Translations under genes and position numbers: made by a program | DNA from: Galbula dea | Taxonomy: Eukaryota; Chordata; Aves; Piciformes; Galbulidae | Length of the DNA stretch: 64,000 nucleotides | Assembly: GCA_013399015.1 (NCBI GenBank) | Contig: VWZX01000867.1 | Coordinates: forward strand, 174,105 to 238,104 | Direction: 5' to 3' | Notes under the pieces: model-generated | Seen by the model: the letters and a program-made list of their open reading frames with translations, nothing else | The model's database searches: none | What the model was told of the DNA's origin: nothing | Part shown: piece after piece, positions 1 through 12,380 of the stretch | Layout: each line of letters begins with the position of its first letter | Position numbering within the stretch: the first letter of the stretch is position 1

Positions 1-1537
1 TGAATGCCATTGCTTTGTAAGGCTGTAAGGTGTCTCTTTGTACAAGCAAACTGCTGTGTATGCAGAAAGAGCTGGCCATGGAAGATCAGAGATGTCAGCA
101 GTGCCATGTATTCTGTACAACCTTCCATGTGCTAACTACAGAAGGACAGGACTTGGAAATAGATTTACACACACCAGGGAAAGAAATACCTTGCAGGAGC
201 AACCTGGGAACCACATCTTCCTTTACATTCTACATGCGAGCTGGAAACACCAAGTCTTTCAGGTGGGTAAGAAGTGACCAGTTTGAGTTAGGCTACCCCA
301 CCCCACAGCAATGTGACAGGGATATAACAAAAGTTCTTACAGACCCCAGTTAGCTTTGAAGATTTAACTGAGACTTTTAGGTTGCAAGCATGCCTAGCCC
401 TTGGTACCCTTTGTAGTCAATAAGGACAGAGTGCCCTTTCTATGTGACAGGTAAGCCGTAAGTCACCATTGACTATCCATAGAGCACATAACCTCACACT
501 GTATGTAGGTTATGTGTCACATCAGTGCTATGAAAGAGAGTATCTATATACGTCACACAATACGTCTGATAATCCACCTGAATAAAGACATCAATACAGT
601 GTTTTCATGTGAAAGATATATTTGCAACTTCCCAACTTCAGTGAAAATGAAAAGATACTAAGAAAGAAAACATACCCAGGAATGCAGAGCACCAACAATT
701 TAATAGCATCAGTGGCAATTCCTGGAAGCAGTAGTTGCTTATGCAAACTGTCCTTTCTCATTGACACCAGCAAGCTCTTTCTCATTCAGGAAAGGCTTCT
801 GCTCTCTTAAAGTATCAGAGCAGTATGTGAGAACTTATGTCCCCAAAGACAGCAGCTTGAATCTAATTAGAATACCTCTTTTCCTACTGCACCCTGGCTA
901 GTAAGCCCACTGAACGAGGAAGAGCCACTGAACTGCTTAAGGACTATGAAGGTGAAAACAGATGAGGAGCCAGGAGGAGAGAAACAGGGCAAAAGAGACA
1001 AGGCATAGTAGAAGAAAGGGGAAAACCTCAAAAAGATGGAGATATCAACATGGGAAAGCAGGAGAGCAAAACACCACAAAAATAACACTGGCTGGCTCAT
1101 CACACAGCAACAAAGAATTGGCTTATGAAACACAGAGAAAGTTCCCTTAACTATTTTCATATTTAATTACTTTTTTCTGGCTTTGGGGCAAGACATTGCT
1201 TTTTTTGGCTGTGTATCCAACTCAATGTTATGGTGGCATTGGTTAGGAAAAAAGCAAAGCAGCACCAAACCCTCTTCCCTTACCTTTCAATGATACTTAT
1301 ATTAGTTGAGTTATTAAATGTCATTTGAGGAAAGCTTTGGCTTTGCTCCTACAGTCCAAGTAGCCTCCACTGAGCACAAACCAATGCAATAAGCTTTAAG
1401 GAAGATTATGTCATATCTGCTAAGTAATGTGATGCATTAGAAGCTCTAGAAAGGGGAGATGACAGCTCTGGATCTGATTCAGCAGTTTTGGCTCATGTAA
1501 GTAACAAAAACCCTTGGTAGACCATTCTTCAGCCTAC
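1..1537 (-). other. Start of PIK3R1 intron 3; nothing else recognised
   Basis: This is the sequence downstream of the 93-nt exon. Short open frames occur on both strands (up to about 107 codons), but none resembles p85-alpha or a known protein. No repeat family was recognised. Confidence 0.6.
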
Positions 1538-1630
1538 CTTTCTTTTCAATTGTCTCCACTATCTTGATAAGAATTGGTGGAGCAACATCAGGAGGTGCAA
1601 ACTGCTCCGTAAGATCTGGAAGTGAAAAAG
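1538..1630 (-). CDS. PIK3R1: PIK3R1 (p85-alpha) second coding exon: start of the BH/RhoGAP-like domain
   Basis: This 93-nt exon continues p85-alpha from residue 112. With the last G of the previous exon it reads AFSLPDLTEQFAPPD and then VAPPILIKIVETIEKKG, the opening helix region of the breakpoint-cluster (RhoGAP-like) domain that binds Rac/Cdc42-type GTPases and contacts PTEN. The acceptor is a good pyrimidine tract ending TTTTACAG at 1631, and the donor is AAAG|GTAGGC at 1537. Length and both phases (1 in, 1 out) match what is known of human exon 3. Several changes from the mammalian protein are conservative (for example I/L and V/I). The stop-free frame continues into flanking intron on both sides, which is fortuitous. 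The next exon, which would begin with the second and third bases of the split glycine codon, was not found in 1-1537, so the rest of the gene lies to the left of the window. Confidence 0.95.
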
Positions 1631-2611
1631 CTGTAAAAGAAAGAAGTAAAATAAGCCAAGCTACAGGTGAATACAATTTCTGTTTATGAAATTCATGACA
1701 CATAATGTAACCACTTAATGTTTAAGTATGGAACAAAGATCCCACTTGTCAGGCCTAAACAAGAGCAGTTCACAAGTAATCAGAAAGCTGAATAAAACTA
1801 ATGAAAATACCATTTTTATAGCATTCTCTTTTACAGACCTCAGTCAGTTTTAGAGTCATTATCCACACTGTCTGGGAAAAGAAAACATAATACAAGTTTG
1901 CAGCCTATGGATGAGCAGAAATACAATGCAAGGAAGAAAAGAAAAAAATCTTTTGGTCTGAAACATTTTACATCCAGTGTGCACCAGATGAGGGAGCTAA
2001 ACACATCACCATCTGGGAGCTGCTGATCCCCTGGGTAAAACAGACTTACAAAGGCTTGAAATAGCAGTAGAAACAAGTATTTCACATATACGTAAGTTCA
2101 ATAACTTCTGCCTGCTTTCAATTTTCAAGCATAATACCATTAACAATACAGTTTTATTGAAGTGAGAATTTTCTATAGTGACTGGTTAAGAATAAATAGC
2201 AGTATTATCAGAAAGGGACATTTTTCAGATGCAAATAGATCTGGATACAGATTTTATATGGTCATTTTACATAAGATCAGTTTTCATGCAATCCAGTTTC
2301 TTCATGGAGAGAATATACTCTATAAACGAATGTTCTGGCTCTATGATGTGACATATGATCTGTCTCTAAATGCACCACTTTTGCCAAAAGAGTCATTCAG
2401 AAGTTTTAGAGTGGCCCTGTTCAACTCCTGGGAAGCAAGAACGTTTATATAAAGATATTATTAAACTACTGCCAGAAACATCTGGCATAACTTGATGGAT
2501 TATGATTAGTAAACAAAGCATAACCACTGAAGTGAAAGATGTTAGTAGCCTAACCAATGCTGACCCATGCCTAATTAAACTGACCATGGACAAATAGAAA
2601 GTAATTCTTAA

Positions 2612-2673
2612 ACACACATGCACATATATGTCTGCATGTGTATGTATATATGCATGAACGCACATGCACTCAC
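2612..2673. repeat. Alternating purine-pyrimidine (CA/TG/TA) tract
   Basis: About 60 bp made largely of ACACACATGCACATATATG-type alternation, degenerate and not a clean microsatellite. Such tracts can adopt left-handed DNA and often vary in length. Confidence 0.5.
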
Positions 2674-3174
2674 TCTTATTTTAGAAGACTGAAACTGAGC
2701 AAAATTAAAACTAGGTAAAAGGAGAAAAAGAAAAAAAACCCACAACAGCAAAATAGAGAGTTTTTAATTTAAACTTTGAGATATCAAGAAAAAACAATAA
2801 TTCTACCGCAACTGAGAAGGAGAAAGCATATAACTATGGCTGAGAATTCGCAATTTTGAAAGCAACAATGATAGAATTTTCTAAAAATGCAAACAATTTA
2901 ACAGTGGTAATACCAGCAAGGAAGGTATACAAGAAGTTTGGAAGTGCAGAAAACTGAGGAGTGAAATGAAAGACAATGAATAATAGTAATTTATGACCTA
3001 GTAATGGAAGCGGAGCATATTGGGACACTGAGCCATGACCTTTGCAAAAAGAAGCAGAATGATGGCATGATAATGATGGAATACTTTCCAGGCCATTCAT
3101 AACTGAGAAGGACATCAGAAAAACATCTGTTAGTCATAACAGTTTAACTTAAGAGGCCCAGAAAATTGAGCATT

Positions 3175-3480
3175 CAGGAGTCCCAAAAGAGTTGCCTAAC
3201 CAGATCTCTGACCTACTGATATTACTTTTTAATGACCTGTGGAAAATCAGAGCAATTCCTGTGACTCAAAAGAGTTCTAATACCAATCTGCACTCCTGAA
3301 AAGACAAGTAAAATGACTACAGGCTAGTTACATTATCAGTCTTGGGGAAAATAAAGGAAAATCTGATACCAAACTTGTATGATAAAGCAACAAAAGACCA
3401 CGCTATAACTAAGGATTGTCTGCATAGCTTTTTGGACGACAGGTTCTGTTAAAAACCACACTACTTCCTTCCTTGGTGGC
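3175..3480 (+). mobile_element. Possible ancient LINE (L3/CR1-like) remnant
   Basis: The order of short phrases resembles the reverse-transcriptase 5' part of old amniote CR1/L3 LINEs, heavily decayed: a pattern like 'ACCTGTGGAAAATCA', then 'AAAATGACTACAGGCTAGTTA' split by changes, then 'TTGGGGAAAATAAAGGAAAA', where family members encode a segment like NYRPVSLTS-PGKIME. No open frame remains. Recognition is by eye and weak. Confidence 0.3.
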
Positions 3481-6400
3481 ATCTTAGCTGAAAAATGTAA
3501 ATGAGTAGACACAGTAAACTCTTAAGTTTTGTCAGATAGTTGACGTAGTATAACACTAAGATTAAAACCTAGCTATTAATGCAGAACAAGCTACTCAGGG
3601 AATGAATGAACTTTTCATCTCTTTGCATCTTCAAAGCACTTTCAGTGTTCCATTTGGAACTCTTCTTTTAGCTAAACATCATACGTGCTTTATCAAACAC
3701 AATTTGGGCTTAAATGGAAGATGCTGTACTCCCAGCAGCCTCTGCTGAGGTATGCTGAAACATACACCATTTGATTTGCAATATGCAGATCAAATAGCTC
3801 CTTTGAACCCCAAACTACGAATGTATCTATTAAAAGAATAAATGAAAGATCAAATCAGAGTCATACAAAAGGGTATGATATAAAAATATTCAAATTATGA
3901 GATACTAATTGATTCACAGAATACTAAGTGCATAAAATGCATTCTTTATATGGCAGCAGATGAAGAATAGGTTTTAAGAAGAGTTTACATATTTTTACTT
4001 ATGAAAGTAACTTTCTGCTCCCTTATATAGGTAGCTATATTAAGCACCTTTCTCTTTCTTGCGTAATAGCAAGGAAATTGCATTATCTCTGAACAAAGAT
4101 GCTCAGCTCATAATTGCAGCTGGAGGCAGCATGCAGTCAACAGTCTAAACTGAAACTGAGGAAAGAGAGGTGAGATGAAGCAGAAATTGAGACAGAGGAC
4201 AGAATTAAAACCTGATAGACATTTGAAATATTTCATGTAACAGCTCAGCAGTTCAGAGGTGACCCACCCAAGCTACTGAGCAGCAGAGAGAACTATGCTT
4301 TCTCACATTAACCAAACTGTGCCTGGATATGATAGCAAAAGATACACTCCAAATACCTATAAGCAAGGTGTATTTAGAAAAATAATTCCATTTCCCTCTA
4401 GATTTAGATATTGATGGATAGAGTCCAAGCAAAGCAAAAAGGAGAACCCAGTGTCAGTGGAAGGCTTCACTTCATGGGAAGAAGGCCTTGCAGGATAAAG
4501 AAAGACACTACAGGAAAACGATTTGTCACCGTGGAACATAAGGAATGGAGTGGATGTAGACCTCATGCAGATTACCTTAACAGAAAGCCTCTTTCTACAA
4601 CCCACCTGATGCTCCACGCTTTTCATCTATACTTTAAGAAGGATCTTAACTTATAAACTAGGTTTGTATCACAATCTGTAACTGAATTTCTTCACTGTAC
4701 AGTATTATGGGATCAATAATACTCTTAATGAAAGTGAAAGGCTTCTGGAAGCTAAGCATTTACTTTCATATTCATGCAAAATATGTCTACAGAGCATAAG
4801 TATGTAAAGCAAACTTCATATTGAATAAAAGGAAAGACTTCCAACAGTACTATTCTACCCTACAGTATGCAATGTTAACATTTTAGAAATTTAGAGGATT
4901 TCTGATGTCTCTTCCTCCCTGTATCCCATTCCTTTTCTCCAAAACTGGAAACCTGTATCTACCAAAGGTGTTGCTGAACTTTTAGATATGAAGAAAGCCT
5001 TTAAAATAATGACACTTTAATCCATAAGTGAAAGCACATTTGACAGAAAAGTCAGGATATTCACCTCTCTTTTAACACTCTGAACACACTGCTGAGTATA
5101 AGCGCTACAGCAACAAGACACAAACACAAACACCCACGATGTCAGGTACAAAAACTGTGTTACCTTCAATGCAGCAATGACAGAAGAATGTCTCTAAGTC
5201 ACACAGTCACAGTGCTCAGCAACATTGAAAAAAACCCATTCACTTCATCAGCATGTAGGAGATGGCATTAACAAATTAAAATTACTTAACCTCCCACATG
5301 TTCTAGAATTTCCTACCCATTGCGCCATCACCAATATAATTAACTCAGAGCATCATACTGACGTACTTTAAACTTCCCAGCTTTTGGATGGAGTAGAAAA
5401 TTATGATCACTGAAAGGTGAAAGGCCTCATGAAAAACACATCCATCAGAAAAAAAATCATGTCAAAACTTAACAAGATTTACAGAAATTAAGCCACTTTA
5501 CAACGTTTACACAGAAGACACCCCAATATGGGAACAGTGCCCTTCAATTTAAAAGTACTAAGAGGAAATGACAGAGGCTAAACTGAAGAAAACTACATTT
5601 AGTTTAGGGGAAAAAAAAATTGACTACCAGAATACAAATTATCCTTAAAGAAGTCCTGATTCTAGATTATGTGTTCCAGCAGAAAACTCAGCATTCATGG
5701 TAAGATCTACAGAGGGAAAGGAAAACTTTCCAGATCAGTCAGATTTAGTAAACTAGAAGTAAACAAAAGCTCACATGCAGCCTGCATTTAGTACCTGATT
5801 TCAAAAGTATCTTTGACTTTGAACTATGCTGTAGCACTGCACAGAGGTTTGGAGAACCAAATCCACTCTTAAGAATCTGAGCAACTCTGTAGATCCCTTT
5901 GCTACAATCCAGTATCAGTTTTTCACTTAAAGCAATCATTTTTTCTCCTGAATTCCTGTATTTATTCTTTTACTTTTTTTTAAATTTCACAGTCTCCAAA
6001 ATATTAAAGTTTTGAGGAGCTGAAAAGTCATGCAGTTTTCCTGTCTCCTTTCTAGTCACGGCTGGTAGTGGGCCTTCAGATAGTAAGGAAGCTCCTGATG
6101 ACACATGAGAAAAGCTGGATTTTCCACTAGCTCTATTTTTACCTTGCCACAGTGAGAGCCAATGAGATGAACTGCAAACCAGGATTCGTTCCAGCCTGCA
6201 AAATCTTCCTGCTCCCTGATACAGTCAGTCCTGAACTGGTCTAAGGCAACAGCAACATGTGGGAGACAAGAGCATACCTTATGTTCGAGGGTTGCCAACA
6301 CAGCTAGAGTGCAAGATGAAACCTGCACACAGCTGCACCTTTTGGAAGGGTTCTCAGTAAAAAGAGATACTTTAGAGTTAGTATCTGGCAATGACAAGTG

Positions 6401-7740
6401 GAAATTTAAAGCTGGAATTTGGCTTCAGATACTTCTGAGCCAGATCTTTCGTTACTGCTAGAACAAAAATGAATATAAAAAAGAATGTAACTGAAAATAT
6501 AATGATGCATATTATGCAAAGGAGTTTAATTTCCAAATATTTTACAAGAACTATATTCTAACATTACTTGAATTTAGCTTTGAGTCAAGATTACTCCATG
6601 CAAGTTCTTTCTTTCAGAAATGACATTTAAGCGTGTACATGTATTGCATGACAACACCGCTCTACATGAGAGCTCAGGTCTTAAGATGATCATACCTGGC
6701 TTATGTGTCTGCAGATACACTCTTTATGCATGCAACTGTATCCACTAACTTAGTGAATTATGCATAGATTTACACACTACCTTTTTGGAAAATCATACAA
6801 TATGTCTAAATGTGAATGGTTTGACCAGCTTTGAAACTAACTATAATAAACACAAGCATATTAATTAATGCAAAAGCAAAAATGCAAAGGTAGGAGTCAT
6901 TGTACAGCAAGTTGTAATAACGCCCCCAAAAAGATCAGCCAGCAAACTATAAAGAAACAATGGCTGATCAAACACTTAAAGATACTTTTGCCAGTGGCAT
7001 TATCAGTGGCATAATGCATGACAAGTTGTGGACAACAGAGGGTTTTAAACAAAGTTCAGTATCATGCTCGCTATTGAAAATTCTGGGAAATGTAGGAGCT
7101 TGCTTTCTTCATTGAAATGCTATTATTTCAGCAGTTATGTATTCTGCTAGGTATGAGAAATGGAATTCAATAAATGTTTCACTATTCTGGAAGATCCCAT
7201 CTTTCTTGAAATAAATCTGAATTATCATAAGGATCTATAATGGCTGTATTTAATCACTTGTCAGTATATCGTGTTAGATTCAAGTGAAGATGCATTGGAA
7301 ATGAGGGCAGTTGGGCATTCCTTTACAGCCTTAAAAGCAGTGACACGAAACGAGGTAGTCCTCTGCATGCCTGTGTGCTGATTGCTAGGGACTCCTCGAC
7401 CAGAAACAGCAACACTTCAGGAGACTGCACAGAGAACAACCAAAAGCCATGCCTGTGGAAACACGAGTTCAGATCCTGTAACAATTGAAAGCAACAGGAG
7501 GTACCTTTGCAGGGTAACAGCATGGCTCAGTGCTTCTCACAGCCCTGCGGTGGCAGCTGGTCCAGATGCAGAGCCTCAGCCTTTGCAACTCCCTCAGCAC
7601 CTGCTTTCATCAGCTAGGCAAGAAAGACCACATGAGCCTCACAACCCATCAGAGTGTGAAATGACTGTCACTGAAACAAAACTCTTAACTTATAGCAAGA
7701 GGGAATTTCATGGTATATTGTATGTTTCTTTAGAGTCTTA

Positions 7741-9915
7741 ATAGAATCATAGAATTGTCCAAGTTGGAAGGAACCTTAAAGATGACCTAGTTCCAATAGA
7801 TCACCATCCAACAGATCAGGCTGTCCAGGGCCCCATCAAGCCTGGCGTTAAAAGATTCTAGGAATGAGGCTTCCAAAACCTCTCTGGGCAACCTGTTCCA
7901 CTGTCTCACCACCCTAACAGTGAAGAACTTTCTCCTAATGTCTAATATAAATCTACCCTCCTCTAGCTTGCATCCCTGGCTCTGTCACTAGCTGACCTCC
8001 TAAAAAGTCCCTCACCAGCTTTCTTTTAAGCCCCCTTCAGATACTGGAAGGCCATAATAAGGTCTCCTCGGAGCTTTCTCTTCTCCAGACTGAACAATCC
8101 CAACTCTCTCAGTCTGTCCTCATAGGAGAGGTGCTCCAGTCCTCTGATCATTCTCGTGGCCCTTCTCTGGACTTGCTCCAGCATTCCCATATCCCTCTTG
8201 TAACAGGGGTTCCAGAATTGGACGCAATATTCCAGGTGGGGTCTCACAAGAGCAGAGTAGGGGGGGAGAAACACTTCCCTTGACCTGCTGGCCACGCTCC
8301 TCTTTACGCAGCCCAGGATGTAGTTGGCCTTCTGGGCTGCAAGCACACACTGGTGGCTCATGTTGAGCTTCTCATCCACCAGCACCCCCAAGTCTCTTTC
8401 CTCAGGGCTGCTCTCAAGCCAATCTTCACCCAGCCTATATTGGTGCTTTGGCCATCAAATCCCTGAAGCAATCAAACCCTGCATGTCCAAAGTCCAGGGT
8501 CGTGAGCTTAGAATATGTCCTCCTAGGTGCCCTGAGGATCTTGAATTCTCATGCTTCATGGTCACTACAGCCAAGGTTGTCCCTCAGCTTTACATTGGTC
8601 ACCAGTCCTTCCCTCTTGGTAAGAACAAGGTTCAGCATAGCACCTTTCCTACTTGGTTCCTCTACCATTCAGAGGAAGTTGTGATGGATGCACTCCAGGA
8701 ACATCCTGGATTGCTGGTGTCTTGCTGTATTGTCCCTCCAGCAGATGTCGGGGTGGTTGAAATCACCCACAAGGACCAGGGCCTGTGAATGTGAAGCCAC
8801 TTCTATCTACCTATGGAGGGCCTCATCTACTTGGCTCCGCTGGTCAGGTGGCCTGTAGCAGACCCTTAATGTAACATCACCTTCTCCTGTCCTTCCCTTA
8901 ATCTTAACCCATACTCTCTCAATCAGTTCATCATCCTTCCCCAGGTGGAGCTCCATTGATTCCAGATGATCACTGATGTAGAGGGCAACACCTCCTCCCT
9001 TGCCTATCCTTCCTAAAGAGCTTGTACCCATCTATTCCTACATTCCAGTCATGGGAATCATCCCACCAAGTTTCAGTAACAGCCACTATGTCTTGGCTTT
9101 CCAACAACACAACTGCCCTTAATTCATCCTGTTTATTTCCCAAACTGCATGCATTTGCATAGAGGCAATTTAGTTGGGCTGGTCCTGTCACCTACTTAGG
9201 CGAACCCCCCTTGATCTCCTTATGGCATCTTGGTGCATCAGCCCTGGCTTGCCTCAGAGTAACAACTTGAGAGCTCTTAATAGTGTTCCATCCTTCTGCC
9301 CCTGGTGTGCTGCCCTGCTGTTTGTCACAGGCAAGCATAAGATTCCTAAACACTTCCCCCTTCAAATCTAGTTTAAATCAATGAGCCCTGCCAACTCCTG
9401 CCCCCGACACTTTTTCCCCCTCCAAGACAAGTGCATCCCATCTGTTGTTTGCAGTTCTGGCACCTTGTATATTGAGAAGTGATCGTAAAACCCAAAGCCC
9501 TGTTAGCAACACCAGTCCTAGAGCCATGAATTAACCTGTTGACTCCTCCTATATATTTCTTAATCCATTGCTGATGTCAAGGGGAGGGAGAACACAACTT
9601 GAGCTCCTGAGCCCTTTACCAGTTGCTCCAAGGCCCTGGAATCTCTTCTAATTGATTGTGAGATTCTTATTGCTACATCATCAATACGCACCTGAAAGAT
9701 CAGGAGCAGGTAATAATCTGCAGGATTAATAAGGGTAGGAACTTTATCTACGACATCCTTTACCCAGGCATCAGGGAGACAGCAGACCTCCCTATGAAGT
9801 GGGTTTGGTCTGCATAACAGGCCCTCTGCTCCACTCAGCAGGGAGTCACCTATTACAATGACCCATCAATTTTTCTTTTCATTGCCGGTTTTTATGGCCT
9901 GCTTGAGACAAGTTG
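7741..9915 (-). mobile_element. CR1 LINE copy with ORF1 esterase remnant, endonuclease part and internal deletion
   Basis: A CR1 copy oriented leftward with its 3' end at 7741 (ATAGAATCATAGAATT, the reversed CR1 tail). From its 5' side it holds an ORF1 remnant (about 9880-9440) with a WVIVIGDSLLSGAEG segment, the GDS block of the SGNH-esterase domain known in CR1 ORF1. The ORF2 endonuclease follows (about 9190-8450: LNCLYANACSLGNKQDEL, VAVTETWWDDSHDW, VGDFNHPDICWR). The sequence then jumps at about 8440 straight to the RT C-terminal part (DLGVLVDEKLNMSHQ, 8391-8026). The whole RT palm with its FADD site is missing, so the copy is dead. Stops and frameshifts interrupt each part. The 5' end is approximate. 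Confidence 0.88.
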
Positions 9916-11007
9916 GCCTTGGTGGCATTTAATAAGCAGCAGGTTTCTGCAGAAACTTTCAATACAACAATATGAAAGATTAAAAAAACTCCAAACCCTG
10001 TGGAGAAAGTTTCCACAGAGATCTATGCTTTGGGTTCAATACCAGACCAAGAGAGAAATACACACAAATAATAGAGAGAAGTTCACTCAGATTTGAGGAC
10101 CATAATCTTGTCCTGGCATTTGTAATTTTAGAAACCCTAATGGCATTTACCAAAAGAACAGGCAAATAGACCTCTCAGAACTGCTCATCTCCTATTAGCA
10201 AAAGGTTTTCACTAGGCAAGGATGAAAGACGAGATGAGAGCAAAGACAAACAAGTTGATGCCACTGTTTGTCTCAGATAAATTAAGGACTGCAATAGATA
10301 GCAAAATCAGCTACAACTGCTGAAAGAGAAAATCACCTCTCCTTGGCCTGAGATGATGATTTAGTTTGGCTTTAGTTAAACTCCTCTAGGGGCTGAAAGC
10401 ATCACCAAAACAGCAGGGCGAAGAGCTGTTCATCGCTCAAGCACTTTCTCCAGTACTGGTTTCATTAAGAAAGACTTTGAAAGACAACACTATACATGGG
10501 AAAAAAATGAAAAGAGATTTAAGCTTCAGTGAATTTGACACATCATTACAAGTGGCTTAGTAAGTCTGTCTACTATTACTTGTCTTTTATTTTTATCATA
10601 TGCTATCAATCACACAGACTGCAGACTTGGAATACCACAGAAGCCTTGGAAACCAAAGAAGACTAGATCCAGGAGAAAAGAAAGGTGAAGACTATCCCAG
10701 CAACAGAAAATGGAATGGTCTCTCCCACCAACATTCAGGCTCATAAGAAGTCCATTTTTATGGAGGAATAAAAATGTGTATTAGTCAAGATTTATTGTGG
10801 TATGAATGATCCAAGAGTTATGAAAAGGAACAGAAAAATGATGCCTGCTGGTGACCTTATATGATTGGAGAACAACCAGGAATTTGGCAGGAAACAGTGC
10901 CAATTCTAAAATCCTTCAAGACTACACAGCCAGTAGAGTCTACTTCTTCCATCACTCAGAAGGCTTTGGGTATGAACTAGGGGACAAAGTGGCAGCTTCA
11001 TTCAGAT
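9916..11007. other. Intronic gap between two CR1 copies
   Basis: AT-rich sequence. The first part could still be CR1 5' sequence but nothing diagnostic was seen. No gene was recognised. Confidence 0.5.
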
Positions 11008-12380
11008 CACAGAATCATGATGAATATTCTGAGCTGGAAAGAACCCACATGGAACAGCTAGTCCAGCTTCCAACCCTGTTCAGGACACCCCAAGAATCAT
11101 ACCATATACCTGAGAGAGATGTTCAGGTGCCTCTTAACTCTGTGAGGCTTGGTGCTCTGACTCCCTCCCTGGGGAGATCATTCCAGAGCCCAGTCTCCTT
11201 CTTGGTGAAAAACCTTTTCATGCTACTTACCCTAAATCCCCCCGACTTAACTTCATACCATTACCTCTGGCATTCATAAGGGTAAAGAGATCAGTGCCTG
11301 TCCTTCTGCAACTCCTTGCGAGGATGCTGAAGACAGCAATGAGGTCTCCCCTCAGTCTTCTCCATGCTGAACAAACCAAGTGACCTCAGCCACTCTTCAC
11401 AAAGCTTCCCCTCCGATCCTTCACATCTTTCTAGTTCTTCTCTGGATGCTTTATTGTAGCTTAATACGCTTTCTGTACTGTGAAGCTCAAAACTGCACAC
11501 AGTACTCAAGGTGCAGAGTAGAGCAGGACAATCGCCTCCTTTGACTGGCTGGCAGTGCTGTTCTTAATACACGCCAGGGTACAGCTGGCCGTCCTGGCAG
11601 CCAGAGCACACTGCTGCCTCATAGTCAGTTTGCCATCAACCAGGACCCCCAGCTCCCTTTCTGCAGCCCCGCTCTCCAGCCTCTCATTGCCCAGGCTATA
11701 CACACAGCTGGGACTGCCCTGTCCCAAGTGCAGAATCTGGCACTTGCCTTTGTTAAACTTCATGCCATTGATGACTGCTCAGCAATCTAATCTGTTGAGG
11801 TCCCTCTGCAACACATCAGGTGCCCTCGAGGGAGCTGACAGCTCCTCCCAGTTTTGTACCATCTGCAAACTTGCTTGCTATCCCCACAAGTCCTGTGTCC
11901 AGGTTGTTTATGAAGATGTTGAAGAGTAATGGACCATGGTGCAGCCTGGTGAAACCCCACTAGTCACCAGGCACCAACCTGATGTAATACCATTTACTAT
12001 AACTCTTTGTGCCCGACCTGTGAGCCAGGTGCTCACCCATCTCATGACATGCATACCAAGCTGCACGCTGGACATCTTGTCCAGAAGGATACTGTAAGAG
12101 ACAGGATCAAATGCTTTACTAAAAAAATCCAAAAATATTACATCAACCATCTTCCCTTGATCAATTAGGTGGGTTACCTTGTCATAAAAAAAATTAGGTT
12201 TGTCAAGTATGACTTCCCCCTCACGAAGCTGTGCTGACTGTGACCAATGACCTTGCTGTCCTTCAGATGCTTTTCAATGCCTCCCAGAACAATCTTTTCC
12301 ATGATTTTACCAGGCACTGAAGTAAGACTGATGGGCCTGTGGTTCTCTGTTAATGGTACACTGAAGATTTTAGGCACAGA
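11008..12380 (-). mobile_element. Decayed CR1 LINE copy, RT and 3' end
   Basis: This copy lies in the same orientation as the gene. Its 3' tail is at about 11008 (AGAATCATGATGAATATTC). Going 5', it includes the thumb region (MKFNKGKCQILHLG, ELGVLVDGKLTMRQQ), the RT palm, and an N-terminal RT segment (NHRPISLTSVPGKIMEKI at about 12350). The catalytic motif reads FADG in place of FADD (IASKFADGTKLGG, near 11860). The fingers/palm segment AFDPVSYSILLDK and the GVSPGC motif are recognisable but frames are broken. It is older and more diverged than the copy at 48972-50338. The 5' boundary is approximate. Confidence 0.85.

Larger units (their letters stand above)
1631..7740. other. Unique intronic sequence with few landmarks
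   Basis: AT-rich intron. Only a possible very old LINE remnant (about 3175-3480) and an alternating purine-pyrimidine tract (2612-2673) stand out. Open frames here are short and have no recognisable similarity. Confidence 0.55.

Noticed and set aside
30..353. 107-codon plus-strand frame at the window start
   Set aside because: It lies inside intron 3 of PIK3R1, antisense to it, with no recognisable similarity.
7382..7741. 119-codon plus-strand open frame
   Set aside because: No recognisable motif, no splice or transcript context, and it ends at the boundary of a CR1 insertion. Treated as chance.
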